From Phycisphaerae bacterium (GTDB lineage: Bacteria > Planctomycetota > Phycisphaerae > Phycisphaerales > SM1A02): a stretch of DNA of 64,000 bases. The DNA lies in NCBI GenBank assembly GCA_002717655.1, contig PBAY01000011.1:1-64000 (forward strand), written 5' to 3'. Below are positions 24,051 to 32,858 of the stretch, in pieces. The position numbers and the translations under genes are program-made. Numbering within the stretch: position 1 is the stretch's first letter; each line of letters begins with the position of its first letter. The notes beneath the pieces are model-generated. The model was not told where the DNA came from, did not search any database, and saw only the letters and a program-made list of their open reading frames with translations.

Positions 24051-24078
24051 CTATCGGTTGGCAAGCAGGCGATATTCA
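24051..24078 (-). promoter_or_regulatory. Weak sigma-28-like promoter of flagellin
   Basis: TGAA (24078-24075), 16 bases, then ACCGATAG (24058-24051), against consensus TAAA-N15-GCCGATAA. It sits about 95 bases before the flagellin ATG in a 247-base non-coding gap downstream of csrA, where a separate flagellin promoter would be expected. Confidence 0.35.
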
Positions 24079-24203
24079 GTGACCTTGTAATTCCAGATTA
24101 CCGGTCCCACCTGTGGGCTCTGATACGTCAGGAAACCGGTCTGGCGCAGCATGTGCGCCAACTGTCGGAGTGATCTCTCGATGTGATGCAGGTCTTATTG
24201 GAC

Positions 24204-24479
24204 CTAACTCTTCAACGGAGTGGTCATCGATTCACGGTGTTCCACCGCTACGGTCGGTCGATCCTCTGGTCGAATCGACCCGATTGGATTGCAATCCAGA
24301 CTGCTGGCCTGTTGATTCTCTTCTCGGATTGCTTCATAGATCTCACGTCGATGAACTGGAACGCTGGATGGGGCATTGATGCCCACACGAACCTTGTCTC
24401 CTCGAATATCAACAATGGTGATTTCAACCTCGTCGCCAATCATGATGGCTTCGTCACGGTGTCGTGAAAGCACGAGCAT
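24204..24479 (-). CDS. csrA: Carbon storage regulator CsrA with long C-terminal tail
   Basis: An RNA-binding translational regulator. MLVLSRHRDEAIMIGDEVEITIVDIRGDKVRVGINAPSSVPVHRREIYEAI is the standard CsrA fold, broken here only to note that the conserved Leu4, Arg44-equivalent (HRREIYE) are present. It is 91 residues rather than the usual 60-75, because of a tail of about 30 residues after the helix (from EENQQA on) that is Pro/Arg/Ser-rich. The ATG at 24479 is the family start, with AAGGAAGGATCC upstream. It lies between fliW and flagellin, the arrangement in which FliW sequesters CsrA and thereby couples filament assembly to flagellin translation. Confidence 0.93.
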   Translation of the reverse strand: MLVLSRHRDEAIMIGDEVEITIVDIRGDKVRVGINAPSSVPVHRREIYEAIREENQQASSLDCNPIGSIRPEDRPTVAVEHRESMTTPLKS

Positions 24480-24566
24480 GTCTGGATCCTTCCTTGGCAG
24501 GCAAGTACGGCTCTTGGCCGACCTGGGGGCGACTCCATTCGCCCTCATGATGCTTTAGATGTGTTA

Positions 24567-25013
24567 TCAGGCGGTTGCAGCGGCCACGTTATCGGCCAAT
24601 CTTGCAATTTCGTGACGGGTCGTCCACTGCCGATCGGCAAGTACAAGCTGCATACCCTGCTGATTCTTGAGATTGATCACCAGAGGCCCCTGGAAATTGC
24701 CGGTCAACGTATTGTCGTACTTGTTCACGATCACGAAGAGTTGAGCCTCTTCGATGCTGTTCATCCCCATGAGGTCCAGCTGTTCACGGCGAATCACCGC
24801 CTGATAGTTGTCCGCCCAGAGCCTGGGATCGGTGACTACGAATGCGAGTTCAGGCGCGTCAGCGGACTGAAGCCAGTAGAACACGCCATCCTCATCCGGC
24901 TGAAGCAGCACGAAATGCTGATAGCTTGCAAATCCCAGGAGACCTGACGAGAAGGTCAATACTCGATCCCCCGCCACTTCTACTGTTCCAAATCGAGTCG
25001 TCTGTACTTGCAT
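24567..25013 (-). CDS. fliW: Flagellar assembly factor FliW
   Basis: A 148-aa protein that binds CsrA and flagellin and relieves CsrA repression. Typical segments are TTRFGTVEVAGDRVLTFSSGLLGF, HFVLLQ, FYWLQSADAPELAFVVTDPRLW and TLTGNFQGPLVINLKNQQGMQLVL. The ATG at 25013 is fixed by GGAGG and by family length. The Shine-Dalgarno sequence is enclosed in a five-pair hairpin (25015-25028). Next upstream is flgL, next downstream csrA, the common bacterial order. Confidence 0.95.
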   Translation of the reverse strand: MQVQTTRFGTVEVAGDRVLTFSSGLLGFASYQHFVLLQPDEDGVFYWLQSADAPELAFVVTDPRLWADNYQAVIRREQLDLMGMNSIEEAQLFVIVNKYDNTLTGNFQGPLVINLKNQQGMQLVLADRQWTTRHEIARLADNVAAATA

Positions 25014-25014
25014 G

Positions 25015-25028
25015 AGGACCTCCGTCCT
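25015..25028 (-). promoter_or_regulatory. SD-in-loop hairpin of fliW (candidate CsrA target)
   Basis: On the minus strand AGGAC-GGAG-GTCCT is a perfect five-pair stem with a GGAG tetraloop, ending two bases before the fliW ATG. The loop is the Shine-Dalgarno sequence itself. A GGA-bearing loop on a short stem is the classic high-affinity CsrA site. Confidence 0.6.
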
Positions 25029-25128
25029 GTGGGCTTCTTCGCCCTGCTGTGCCGGCACGTCCTGCACCGGTGCTGGTCTGTTGGGTGTGAATCTCCGGGA
25101 TCCACACCATCTCAATCACATACGCCAA

Positions 25129-27096
25129 TCAGAGATAATTCAGAAGGGTCATTGAGACCGTCCGGGCTGACGTGGCCAGTCCCGCCTGAAGCTGCTGCTG
25201 AAGAGTTGCAAATCGAATGCTGGCTTCCGTGTAATCCAGATCCAGAATCCGGCTTCGCAGTTGTTCATCCATGATCATCAGGTCCTCGTTCCTTGAGACC
25301 GCGTCTGCCAGGCGAGTGGACCGGATTCCCACATCCGCATAGATGCGATCAAGCCGCTCCAGATCACCCTCGAGCCGTTCTACTGCAACTGCAATACCAG
25401 TCACGTCATCGGCCATGAGGGCCTCACGAAGGTCGATCAGATGCGTAAAGACGCCCTCAACGGCAACCATTGCGCGATCTTCGCTGACAATCGTTGCGCC
25501 CAGACCCCCATTGACATCGACCGGAAGCCCCAGATCCCACAAGACATCAGAGCCATTCAGCGATTCCAGAGTGAAGTCACCCCCACCTGCGGACAGATCC
25601 TCAAGGCGTATCCCATTGCCATCCAGAGCCAGTCCGACATCGAAGAGCCCCGGATCGGACAGAGCGTTGTCAGCTGCCTCCCGAATTCGATCGAGCATGT
25701 CTCCAACGGTGAGACAGCCTGCCAGATCAACCTCGAATCGCTCTCCATTGGAGAGTGTCACTGCAAAGTCAACATCCAGAGATGGATCCAACGCCCCTGT
25801 CTCTGGATCGATATTTCCTGAGAGAATCCCGACTCCCAGCCCACGGTTGAAATCATCAAGCAGGGTTTCGCGATCCATGCTTCGAATACCCAGATTGGTT
25901 GCGGTCAAGCCTCCAGCAACCTCACCAATACTCATGAGACTGCCAGAACGCAGATTGACTGCATCCAGACGATCGCCGTCTTCATTGAGCTGGATTTCAA
26001 TTCCCATGTCCATCTGCTGCACAAGATGCCGTACATCACTGATGTTCTGTGCACTGGACAGATCGAGGTCGACTGTCTTGAGTCCATTGCTGAACCGGAT
26101 CACTCCCAGATCGAAGGCCAACGCTGAAATCGGGGTGTTGTCCGTCAGGCGACGATCAAGATCAATACCGGCGCCACCTGGGCCGGTGAATGCCGAATCA
26201 ATTCCAAGATCACGTGCGGTACGTCCACCGGCCTGATCACTGATCGTGACCTCTTCCCCAGCTGGAACATTGACATAGAGCCCACGGCCAGCAGGGTCGA
26301 TCCCGACATCAAGCCCAAGGTTGTTTCTGAAACTGTTGATCACATCCTGAATCGTCCAGGCCTCGGACAGATCAAGTTCAACGGTCGTTCCCGGCGGATT
26401 ACGAAGTACTTCGATCACACCAAGCGTGATACCTTCGCCCACCGCACCATTGAGTTCATTGAGATACGTGCCGGGATCCAGACTGGGATCAAGATCACGA
26501 TGTCCTTCCACACGTGTTGAAACTGCACCAAAGACATCTTCACCACCAATGGTCACCGGAACACCTGATGCCAGCCCGAGATCAGTCAAGAGGCCGGAAC
26601 CCTGACCGAGATACTGGATCATTCCATCAAGATCCACATAGGGGGATCGAGCCGTAGCCGATCCACCGAAGAGATGGACACCCTGATGCGATGTATTACC
26701 CAGACCGAAGACACGATTCAGAATCGAGTCCACAGCAAGTGCCTGCGCTTCACGAACCTCGGGATCCACTCCGGAAGAACTCTGATCCAGCCCGATTCCC
26801 TTTGCTTCGAGCAGAAGGTTGAGTACTTCTGACAGTGAGCCATCAATCACTCCAAGCATGGCTTCACCCTGTGACGGATTACGACCACGCTGACGCTGAG
26901 CTTCAAGCAGCCCGTCAAGGGTACTTACCGCTCCGGCCCCCAACGCGTCATCCGACGGACGCATCATTCCCCGACCACTTGCCAATTGCATCTGCACTTG
27001 AGCAAGTTGGCTGTTGTTCCGACCAAGACTGAGTGAAGCATGCTGCCATTGAAGCAGCGTAGGTGTACGACCGTAGGCGGGATGGATACTGTTCAT
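25129..27096 (-). CDS. flgL: Hook-filament junction protein FlgL, enlarged by three repeat modules
   Basis: A hook-associated protein of 655 residues, about twice the usual 300. Conserved ends are present: N-terminal SQLAQVQMQLASGRGMMRPSDDALGAGA and C-terminal YADVGIRSTRLADAVSRNEDL, LDYTEASIRFATLQQQLQAGLATSARTVSMTLLNYL. In between are three divergent copies of a module with a D-L-strand, a helix with VI/VR, and a terminal LGI/LGL: around residues 245-310 (DLSEAWTIQDVINSFRNN ... ARDLGI), 340-405 (DLSSAQNISDVRHLVQQM ... ATNLGI) and 455-525 (DLAGCLTVGDMLDRIREA ... LWDLGL), like flagellin hook-IN domains. AGGA precedes the ATG. Confidence 0.92.
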   Translation of the reverse strand: MNSIHPAYGRTPTLLQWQHASLSLGRNNSQLAQVQMQLASGRGMMRPSDDALGAGAVSTLDGLLEAQRQRGRNPSQGEAMLGVIDGSLSEVLNLLLEAKGIGLDQSSSGVDPEVREAQALAVDSILNRVFGLGNTSHQGVHLFGGSATARSPYVDLDGMIQYLGQGSGLLTDLGLASGVPVTIGGEDVFGAVSTRVEGHRDLDPSLDPGTYLNELNGAVGEGITLGVIEVLRNPPGTTVELDLSEAWTIQDVINSFRNNLGLDVGIDPAGRGLYVNVPAGEEVTISDQAGGRTARDLGIDSAFTGPGGAGIDLDRRLTDNTPISALAFDLGVIRFSNGLKTVDLDLSSAQNISDVRHLVQQMDMGIEIQLNEDGDRLDAVNLRSGSLMSIGEVAGGLTATNLGIRSMDRETLLDDFNRGLGVGILSGNIDPETGALDPSLDVDFAVTLSNGERFEVDLAGCLTVGDMLDRIREAADNALSDPGLFDVGLALDGNGIRLEDLSAGGGDFTLESLNGSDVLWDLGLPVDVNGGLGATIVSEDRAMVAVEGVFTHLIDLREALMADDVTGIAVAVERLEGDLERLDRIYADVGIRSTRLADAVSRNEDLMIMDEQLRSRILDLDYTEASIRFATLQQQLQAGLATSARTVSMTLLNYL

Positions 27097-27113
27097 GGTT
27101 ACGGTTTCCTGTC

Positions 27114-28781
27114 CTAGACCATGGAAAGCAGGGTCTGAACGGTCTCGTCAAGCACTTCGAGATAACGTGCGGCCGCCTGATACTGACGCTCATAGGTCAA
27201 CAGGTTGATCGATTCTTCATCAATTGAGACGCCGGATACGGACTGAACCTGCGCTGACAGACCATCACGGACCATTGCTGCTGCTCCATAGGCACCTGTG
27301 GCAGAACTGGTCTGTACCGCAAGACTTCCTACTGCACCGGTCCAGAATGCCGTAAGACTCTGATCTCCAAGCGCCTCGATGACCGATTCTCGCAGCCCTG
27401 CAATGGCCAGTGCAGCACCAGCCGAACCTTCAACCGTATCTGATCCTGAAGCAATCAAATTGCTGTTCGCCCGCATGAACTCACTCACCGAGATATCACC
27501 TGCAGTGGATCCTGAAAAGAAGGTGTTCATTTCGAGGGCTGCCAACACACCGGCGGAGTCTTCCGAGAACATGATTTCAAGACCAGCAGGTGCCTCCAGA
27601 TGCAACCGTCCATCTGTAGTCGCAGTCGCAATGACCGTACTATCAGTCCCAAGCGTGATCGCCTGAAACAGTTCGTTCATGGACATCTCGGATCCATCGA
27701 CATCGATGGTCCAGGTATCCACTACCTGACCGGTATCGGGATCTCGTAGATGAATCGAGAAACTGCCATTGCTGATCGGATAGTCGAGCAACTGGTTCAA
27801 TGGCGTTTCGAGATCTTCAACAGCGATGCCCGATGTGATTGATTCATATCCGGACAAACCCTGTCCCTGAGAATGAAGTCGATTGACCTGCCAGATCAGC
27901 TCCCGGGCAAACGTCTCCAGAGTCTCAATGGCTGGTATCACCGTTTCGGATCGCTGACGCAGAAGACCGCCAAGCAATCCGGTGGACACAGGCAACGCCG
28001 ACCCATCAGCCTGAACACGGATCGATGCCTCGGCAAGTCCATGTGTTCCATTCTCAATCTGAACTTCGACACCACGAGCTTCATTTCCGAGAACCAGAGG
28101 GACGGATCCAACGAAGACATCGGCCATGCCTGAGTCCTGCTGAACCGTGCTGACATCCATGAACTGTGACAACTCGGTGATCAGAACATCACGCTCATCC
28201 ATAAGAACCGAGTCATCAGCACCACCTTCGGAGACGATCTGCTCATTCAGTTCAGCAATCTGATTCAGGAGTGAATTGACCTGCTCCACAGCGCTTTCGA
28301 TTGAAGAGACGATCTCATTTCCGAGATCGTGATACTGCGAACGAAGATCATTGATGCCTCCAGAAAGTGTTGCACCATGCTCGACGATCAGTGACCGCAA
28401 GGCGGTATCCGAAGGGGTATTGGCCAACTCCGAGAAAGCATTGAAGAATTCACTCAACGATGATGAAAGGTCCGTATCACCGAGCTCGTTCTGCAAGGAT
28501 TCGATTGCACCGAGAAATCTCTGATCTACGGAAGCACTTGCTTCTCGACTGATGGCATCACGAAATCTAGCCTGCAATGCCATGTCGATTTCGCGACGAG
28601 CAGCACTGAAAGCAACGCCCTGCCCGACGCCTCCCCAACCCTGCATGGCAGAGAGATGAACGGTGCGTCGGGCATAACCCGGTGTCACTGCATTGGCCAT
28701 ATTGTTACCAGCAATACGCATGGCCAACTGAGAGGTCATGAGCGCTGATCGACCGATTTCAAAGGCCCCGTGAAGACTCAT
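27114..28781 (-). CDS. flgK: Hook-associated protein 1 FlgK
   Basis: A 555-aa hook-filament junction protein. N-terminal SLHGAFEIGRSALMTSQLAMRIAGNNMANAVTPGYARRTVHL and C-terminal QVQSVSGVSIDEESINLLTYERQYQAAARYLEVLDETVQTLLSMV (given in part) are diagnostic for FlgK. The middle has the expected coiled-coil and variable parts. The ATG at 28781 is chosen because the FlgK start is conserved and GGAG lies upstream; a longer in-frame extension overlaps flgN and is not FlgK-like. It lies 17 bases before flgL and 40 bases after flgN. Confidence 0.96.
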   Translation of the reverse strand: MSLHGAFEIGRSALMTSQLAMRIAGNNMANAVTPGYARRTVHLSAMQGWGGVGQGVAFSAARREIDMALQARFRDAISREASASVDQRFLGAIESLQNELGDTDLSSSLSEFFNAFSELANTPSDTALRSLIVEHGATLSGGINDLRSQYHDLGNEIVSSIESAVEQVNSLLNQIAELNEQIVSEGGADDSVLMDERDVLITELSQFMDVSTVQQDSGMADVFVGSVPLVLGNEARGVEVQIENGTHGLAEASIRVQADGSALPVSTGLLGGLLRQRSETVIPAIETLETFARELIWQVNRLHSQGQGLSGYESITSGIAVEDLETPLNQLLDYPISNGSFSIHLRDPDTGQVVDTWTIDVDGSEMSMNELFQAITLGTDSTVIATATTDGRLHLEAPAGLEIMFSEDSAGVLAALEMNTFFSGSTAGDISVSEFMRANSNLIASGSDTVEGSAGAALAIAGLRESVIEALGDQSLTAFWTGAVGSLAVQTSSATGAYGAAAMVRDGLSAQVQSVSGVSIDEESINLLTYERQYQAAARYLEVLDETVQTLLSMV

Positions 28782-28821
28782 GATCGTGCTCCATCGCATT
28801 TGTTTCTGTATGTCATGCGAA

Positions 28822-29349
28822 TCACCTCCTGATATCCAGCATGGCGTGCAACACATCCGGCGATTCGATTCGACCTCGACGTCCATAAGTGGTTGAACCA
28901 GCGCTGAGGCTGGCATTCACCGACTGGATCACCCCACCGAAATGACGGCAAAGCGTCGTGGCAGCCGAGCGCAGAATCGCACTGCGTCGACTGGTCTCTT
29001 CCGCCAGTCCACGCAGTGCTTCAACTGCTTCATCCAGATCTGGCCGCATTGCTTCAGGCAATTTGGCACTCAGATCGCCTGTTCTCAACGGACCTTCATG
29101 GACCATCCCGGGATCGACAATACCCACGATCTGCTTCACGCACTCACTGCGATGACGATCCAGTTCCTGCAAACGACCAGCAACCACTCGCTCTTCCTGA
29201 CAGATTACAAGCAGAGACTTCACATCGGCCTGACGTACCGCTTCTTCGCCCTGGGAGAGATAGTTGAGAAGTCGACGAAAATCCGCTGACTGAGCCTTCA
29301 GGATCTCGATCAACATCGCCAGTTGCTTCGAAAGTCTGGAGTCGATCAT
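28822..29349 (-). CDS. flgN: FlgN-like flagellar export chaperone
   Basis: A 175-aa mostly helical protein: LAMLIEILKAQSADFRRLLNYLSQGEEAVRQADVKSLLVICQEERVVAGRLQELDRHR (described, not given in full) fits the long antiparallel helices of FlgN, the chaperone for FlgK and FlgL. The position immediately before flgK is typical. The C-terminal part (HFGGVIQSVNASLSAGSTTYGRRG) is the expected substrate-binding end with a Tyr/Gly/Arg-rich tail. Its ATG overlaps the stop of the preceding rod-binding-like gene by ATGA. Sequence similarity is weak but context is strong. Confidence 0.8.
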   Translation of the reverse strand: MIDSRLSKQLAMLIEILKAQSADFRRLLNYLSQGEEAVRQADVKSLLVICQEERVVAGRLQELDRHRSECVKQIVGIVDPGMVHEGPLRTGDLSAKLPEAMRPDLDEAVEALRGLAEETSRRSAILRSAATTLCRHFGGVIQSVNASLSAGSTTYGRRGRIESPDVLHAMLDIRR

Positions 29350-29699
29350 GCCGTCACCTCCACGGTTGGGCGTGGCGTCAATTGATCGGTGAGGGCCTTG
29401 ACCAGTCCAAAGTTGGAGCTGGACACGATGCGATCGGAAAGATGACGATGAAGCAGAGGCATGAACCGCTTCTCAACCGGACCCGGTGCAAATGGACCCT
29501 CTCGAAACGGTGTTCTGGTCATCGAAGCGAGAATGGGCTGTACCAGCGCCGTGGCAACGAGCTGCTCGGCAGCCTGCTTGACCTTGCCTTCGGATGAAAT
29601 CGCTGAAACCCTGCCCAGCGCAGAAGCAAAGCCCTGATCCATCGCTATCTCTGGAGTCGGTACCTTGCTCATCGATGTTGTGATTGCAGGCGTCATCAT
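29346..29699 (-). CDS. Rod-binding (FlgJ N-terminal)-like protein
   Basis: A 117-aa protein with KQAAEQLVATALVQPILASMTRTPF and EKRFMPLLHRHLSDRIVSSSNFGLVKALTDQL (in part), which follows the plan of the FlgJ rod-binding domain: a helix leading to a QxxxxSM motif, a linker and an end helix. There is no peptidoglycan hydrolase domain, so it corresponds to the rod-capping part alone, as in many non-gammaproteobacteria. Start and stop overlap flgI and flgN by ATGA each. The match is weaker than for neighbours; the assignment leans on its place between flgI and flgN. Confidence 0.65.
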   Translation of the reverse strand: MMTPAITTSMSKVPTPEIAMDQGFASALGRVSAISSEGKVKQAAEQLVATALVQPILASMTRTPFREGPFAPGPVEKRFMPLLHRHLSDRIVSSSNFGLVKALTDQLTPRPTVEVTA

Positions 29700-30808
29700 T
29701 CCTTGATGATCTCCGCATGCAAGGCCCCACTTCGTTTCAGCTCGTAAATGATTTCAATCTGATTCTTGACTGGCACATTGAATTGCCGCAACGCCTCCAG
29801 AAGCGTGTCAAGATGAGTGGAAGCCGTCCCCTTTCGAGGAGACTTCTCGGCATTGATTGAAAGCCAGGAGCTCTGCTGAATCTGCGGTGACAATGCAGAT
29901 GGTTCCGGCTCAGGTGTCATGGTGGTGATGGTCAAACCGGCATGCGAGATCGCAACGGGGCCGATCTCCACATCACTGGTCACCAGGATCGTCCCGGTTC
30001 TTTCATTCACGACGATTCGGGCCTTGGTTTCAATGAGACTTGGATCCACTGGAATACTCATCAGTGCGGCAATGAATGAGGCCGGTGCCTGACGCTGAGC
30101 ATTCGGCACGGTGACATTGACGCTCACGGCGTTCTCAGCGACTGCCAGTTGCGTTGCTCCACTGAATTCCATGGCGGAATTGATCAGATTCGCAAGACGA
30201 GCAGACATCGGATAACCGGCGTACTGTTCCTTCAGCACCAGCTGAAGGCGACCATTGGGATCGACCGGGTTTCGCTTGATATCCCGGATCATCTGACCAC
30301 CATCACGCACACGGCCACTGGTCAGATCTCCCCCCTCAAGAGTGATGGGGCCCGATGCAAATGCCATGATCGGGGGATTGTCACGATGAGGCCGAGGCAG
30401 TCTCAGAGGCGAAAAGACAAGCCGTCCGCCCGCCAGACTCTCTGCATTGAACAGGGTGTCAACGGATACATCGAGTCTGGTTCCATCGATGGCTCCCGCA
30501 GGTGGAATCTCCATCTGAACCATGACAATGGCGAAGGCTCCAGCCTTGGAAAGCTCACTCAGACCACCTACTGGATCACCCAGATTACCCAGCAACTCCG
30601 CATAGGGACGAACAGCCACAAATGAGTCCTTGGAGGTATCTCCAGTGTCATCAAGGCCAATGACGATCCCAAGCCCCTGAAGGACAACTCGATCATGGCC
30701 TCGCAGCCTGACCAGATCCTGAAGATCCGTCGCTTCGGCAATTCCTGCGCCAAGCGCAATGACCACCACCGTGACCAACCATTTACACCACGTTGTTTGA
30801 CCGCGCAT
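29696..30808 (-). CDS. flgI: Flagellar P-ring protein FlgI
   Basis: A 370-aa exported protein forming the P-ring around the rod in the peptidoglycan layer. The signal peptide (WCKWLVTVVVIALGAGIAEA) is followed by DLVRLRGHDRVVLQGLGIVIGLDDTGD, GAFAIVMVQMEIPPAGAIDGTRLDVSV, GRVRDGGQMIRDI and ARIVVNERTGTILVTSDVEIGPVAISHAGLTI (parts), all classic FlgI. The ATG at 30808 has AGGAG seven bases upstream; a TTG at 30823 is less likely. It heads the minus-strand flagellar cluster. A P-ring implies a Gram-negative-type envelope. The usual neighbour flgH is not in the window. Confidence 0.95.
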   Translation of the reverse strand: MRGQTTWCKWLVTVVVIALGAGIAEATDLQDLVRLRGHDRVVLQGLGIVIGLDDTGDTSKDSFVAVRPYAELLGNLGDPVGGLSELSKAGAFAIVMVQMEIPPAGAIDGTRLDVSVDTLFNAESLAGGRLVFSPLRLPRPHRDNPPIMAFASGPITLEGGDLTSGRVRDGGQMIRDIKRNPVDPNGRLQLVLKEQYAGYPMSARLANLINSAMEFSGATQLAVAENAVSVNVTVPNAQRQAPASFIAALMSIPVDPSLIETKARIVVNERTGTILVTSDVEIGPVAISHAGLTITTMTPEPEPSALSPQIQQSSWLSINAEKSPRKGTASTHLDTLLEALRQFNVPVKNQIEIIYELKRSGALHAEIIKE

Positions 30809-30945
30809 CGCCGATCTCCTCAATCCAGACGGAATTCCGCCCAGTTCACCGTCTAAGATGCAAACAGCCTGCCAAGAGTCGATTTATCACCAGAAATCAG
30901 CCCATCAAGTTGACACGGGACCCAAACAAGATTCACCTACCCCCT

Positions 30946-31905
30946 GTGAAACACCTCTCCACCATCCTGATCTGCCTTCTGCTGAGTTGCTGCAACTCGT
31001 CAAACACCTCGAATGTGCCCACTCGTGCAGCCGCCCGCCCCGAAGCGGTCGCTCCGGCCACACCGCCCCCTGCAAGGCCTCTGGCGCTGATCGAGCAGCA
31101 GCCCCTCTCGCTTTCCGACATGCAGGAACAACTGCTGGAAGCTGCTGGAGGCCAGATCCTGAGCGAAGTTCGACTTCAACGAGCACTTGAAGCTCGACTA
31201 CGGGAAGAACAGTTGAAGGTCACGGATGCTGCGATCAAGGCTGAAGAAGCGAGGCTGCTTGAAGAGCTGGATACTGATCCTGATCTGGCAAGGATGCTGC
31301 TGAAGACGGTGCAGGAATCCGAAGGCCTTGGGCCACGCCGATATCAGGAACTGCTCTGGCGCAATGCTGCACTGAGAGCATTGATCCAGAAGTTCGTAGT
31401 CGTGGATGATGAAGCCATGCGTCGAGTCTGGGAAGTCACGTATGGTCCAAAGGTACGCATTAGAGTGATTGTGGTTGCTTCGTATGCGAAAGCTGCAACG
31501 GTGGCCGAAAAACTGAGACAGGGCGAAGCATTCGACGAGTTGGCCATTGAGTGGTCAATCGATCCAAGCCGTGATCGTGGCGGATTGCTTGAGACTCTCA
31601 GTACGGCAGACCCGGCCTACCCCACCGCCTTGAGAGACGCCATTGACGCCCTGCAACCGGGCGAACTCACGAATCCAGTACTTCTCGGAGATCGCTATCT
31701 TCTAGCCCTGCTTGAAGAACGAATCCCTGCACAGGACATGACTTTCCTGGAGGCACGACCAGTTGTTGAACGTAAGACACGTCTGGCCCAGGAACGGATG
31801 CTGATGCAGGAAGAAGCGTATCGACTTCGTGATGAACCCAAGCTCCTCATCTTTGATGAAACACTACAACAGTCATTCAATGCCACCAACCCGGAACTAG
31901 AATGA
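30946..31905 (+). CDS. PpiC-type (parvulin) peptidyl-prolyl isomerase lipoprotein
   Basis: A 319-aa protein. The GTG at 30946 opens a lipoprotein signal (LSTILICLLLSCCNSS), so it is probably membrane-anchored in the periplasm; no good Shine-Dalgarno precedes it, and starts further up would collide with flgI. A Pro/Ala-rich linker follows. The C-terminal part (about residues 190-290) resembles a parvulin domain: RIRVIVVASYAKAATVAEKL, QGEAFDELAIEWSIDPSRDRGG, ALQPGELTNPVLLGDRYLLALLEE, as in SurA/PrsA-type foldases. The TGA overlaps the ABC ATPase start by ATGA, so these are one operon. Client proteins are unknown. Confidence 0.75.
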   Translation: MKHLSTILICLLLSCCNSSNTSNVPTRAAARPEAVAPATPPPARPLALIEQQPLSLSDMQEQLLEAAGGQILSEVRLQRALEARLREEQLKVTDAAIKAEEARLLEELDTDPDLARMLLKTVQESEGLGPRRYQELLWRNAALRALIQKFVVVDDEAMRRVWEVTYGPKVRIRVIVVASYAKAATVAEKLRQGEAFDELAIEWSIDPSRDRGGLLETLSTADPAYPTALRDAIDALQPGELTNPVLLGDRYLLALLEERIPAQDMTFLEARPVVERKTRLAQERMLMQEEAYRLRDEPKLLIFDETLQQSFNATNPELE

Positions 31906-32858
31906 CCATCAGTATGAACGGCAAGGATCATCGCTCGACTGAGCAGCAGGCCAAGGCTCTGGAAACCAGGGATCTTGTCGTGGTCTACCGACATCGAGGA
32001 CATCAACGTCTGGCGATTGATCAACTTTCCCTCGACATTGAAGCCAATGAATGGATTGCACTTCTTGGCCCGAACGGCTCGGGCAAGTCAACGCTTCTCA
32101 AGGTTGCATCAGGACAATTGGCGCCCCAATCAGGCGAATGCCGGGTTCTCGGCGACCCAGTATCTTCGCTTGATCGCCGAAGGATCGGTGTCGTCTTTCA
32201 GACACCAGCACTTGATCCACGATTGAGCATTCAGGAAAATCTGATTGATCTGGCTCGACTTCAGGGCCTTGACCATTCGACTGCCGCCACCAGAATCAAG
32301 ATTGAACTGGAGCGACTCGAACTCCTTGATCGATGCGATGACCGCGTGTCCTCACTGTCTGGCGGTCTCATCCGTCGTGTGGATATCGCCCGTGCCATGA
32401 TCCATGAACCTGACCTGCTTCTACTGGATGAACCAACCACCGGGCTCGATCCCGTTGCACGAAAGTCGTGTCTGTCACGACTCCAAACAGCTCATACTGA
32501 ACAGGGAACCACCCTGATCATGAGCACCCATCTTGTGGATGAAGCAGAACGTGCTCAACGTGTCATCATGCTTCATGAAGGCCATTGCGTTGCAGATGGA
32601 ACACCACGAGAACTGTGTGATGCCATCGGCCAACGCCTCATCCGGATTTCACATCCTGAATTCAAGCCCGAAGACGCTTCCGGATGGGAATTTCATCAGG
32701 GGACCTGGACACGTCCTGTTGCTGCAGACGCTGATCCGATCCTTGAATCTCTCCTGTCAAAAGGTATCGACCTGACCGTTGCCCGGCCTACGCTGGCAGA
32801 TGTGTTTGAACGACACAGCGGTTCCGGACTCGGCGAACTTGAAAGCGTCATGCCATGA
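31902..32858 (+). CDS. ABC transporter ATP-binding protein
   Basis: A 318-aa ATPase of an ABC-2 type exporter. Walker A is GPNGSGKST, the signature is LSGGL, Walker B is LLLLDEPTTGLDP and the H-loop is MSTHLVDEA. Length and the C-terminal extension after residue 230 resemble DrrA/NodI/Nat-type export ATPases. ATGA overlaps join it to the lipoprotein gene upstream and the permease downstream. The substrate is not known; such systems move drugs, polysaccharides or lipids, and in planctomycetes often serve undefined exporters. Confidence 0.92.
   Translation: MTISMNGKDHRSTEQQAKALETRDLVVVYRHRGHQRLAIDQLSLDIEANEWIALLGPNGSGKSTLLKVASGQLAPQSGECRVLGDPVSSLDRRRIGVVFQTPALDPRLSIQENLIDLARLQGLDHSTAATRIKIELERLELLDRCDDRVSSLSGGLIRRVDIARAMIHEPDLLLLDEPTTGLDPVARKSCLSRLQTAHTEQGTTLIMSTHLVDEAERAQRVIMLHEGHCVADGTPRELCDAIGQRLIRISHPEFKPEDASGWEFHQGTWTRPVAADADPILESLLSKGIDLTVARPTLADVFERHSGSGLGELESVMP

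Noticed and set aside
24051-24203. Sigma-54 (-24/-12) promoter before flagellin
   Set aside because: No TGGCAC-N5-TTGC element is found in the gap; only a weak sigma-28-like element is listed.
25343-26236. 297-codon Ser/Arg-rich plus-strand frame inside flgL
   Set aside because: Antisense frame created by the biased codon use of flgL; low-complexity product.
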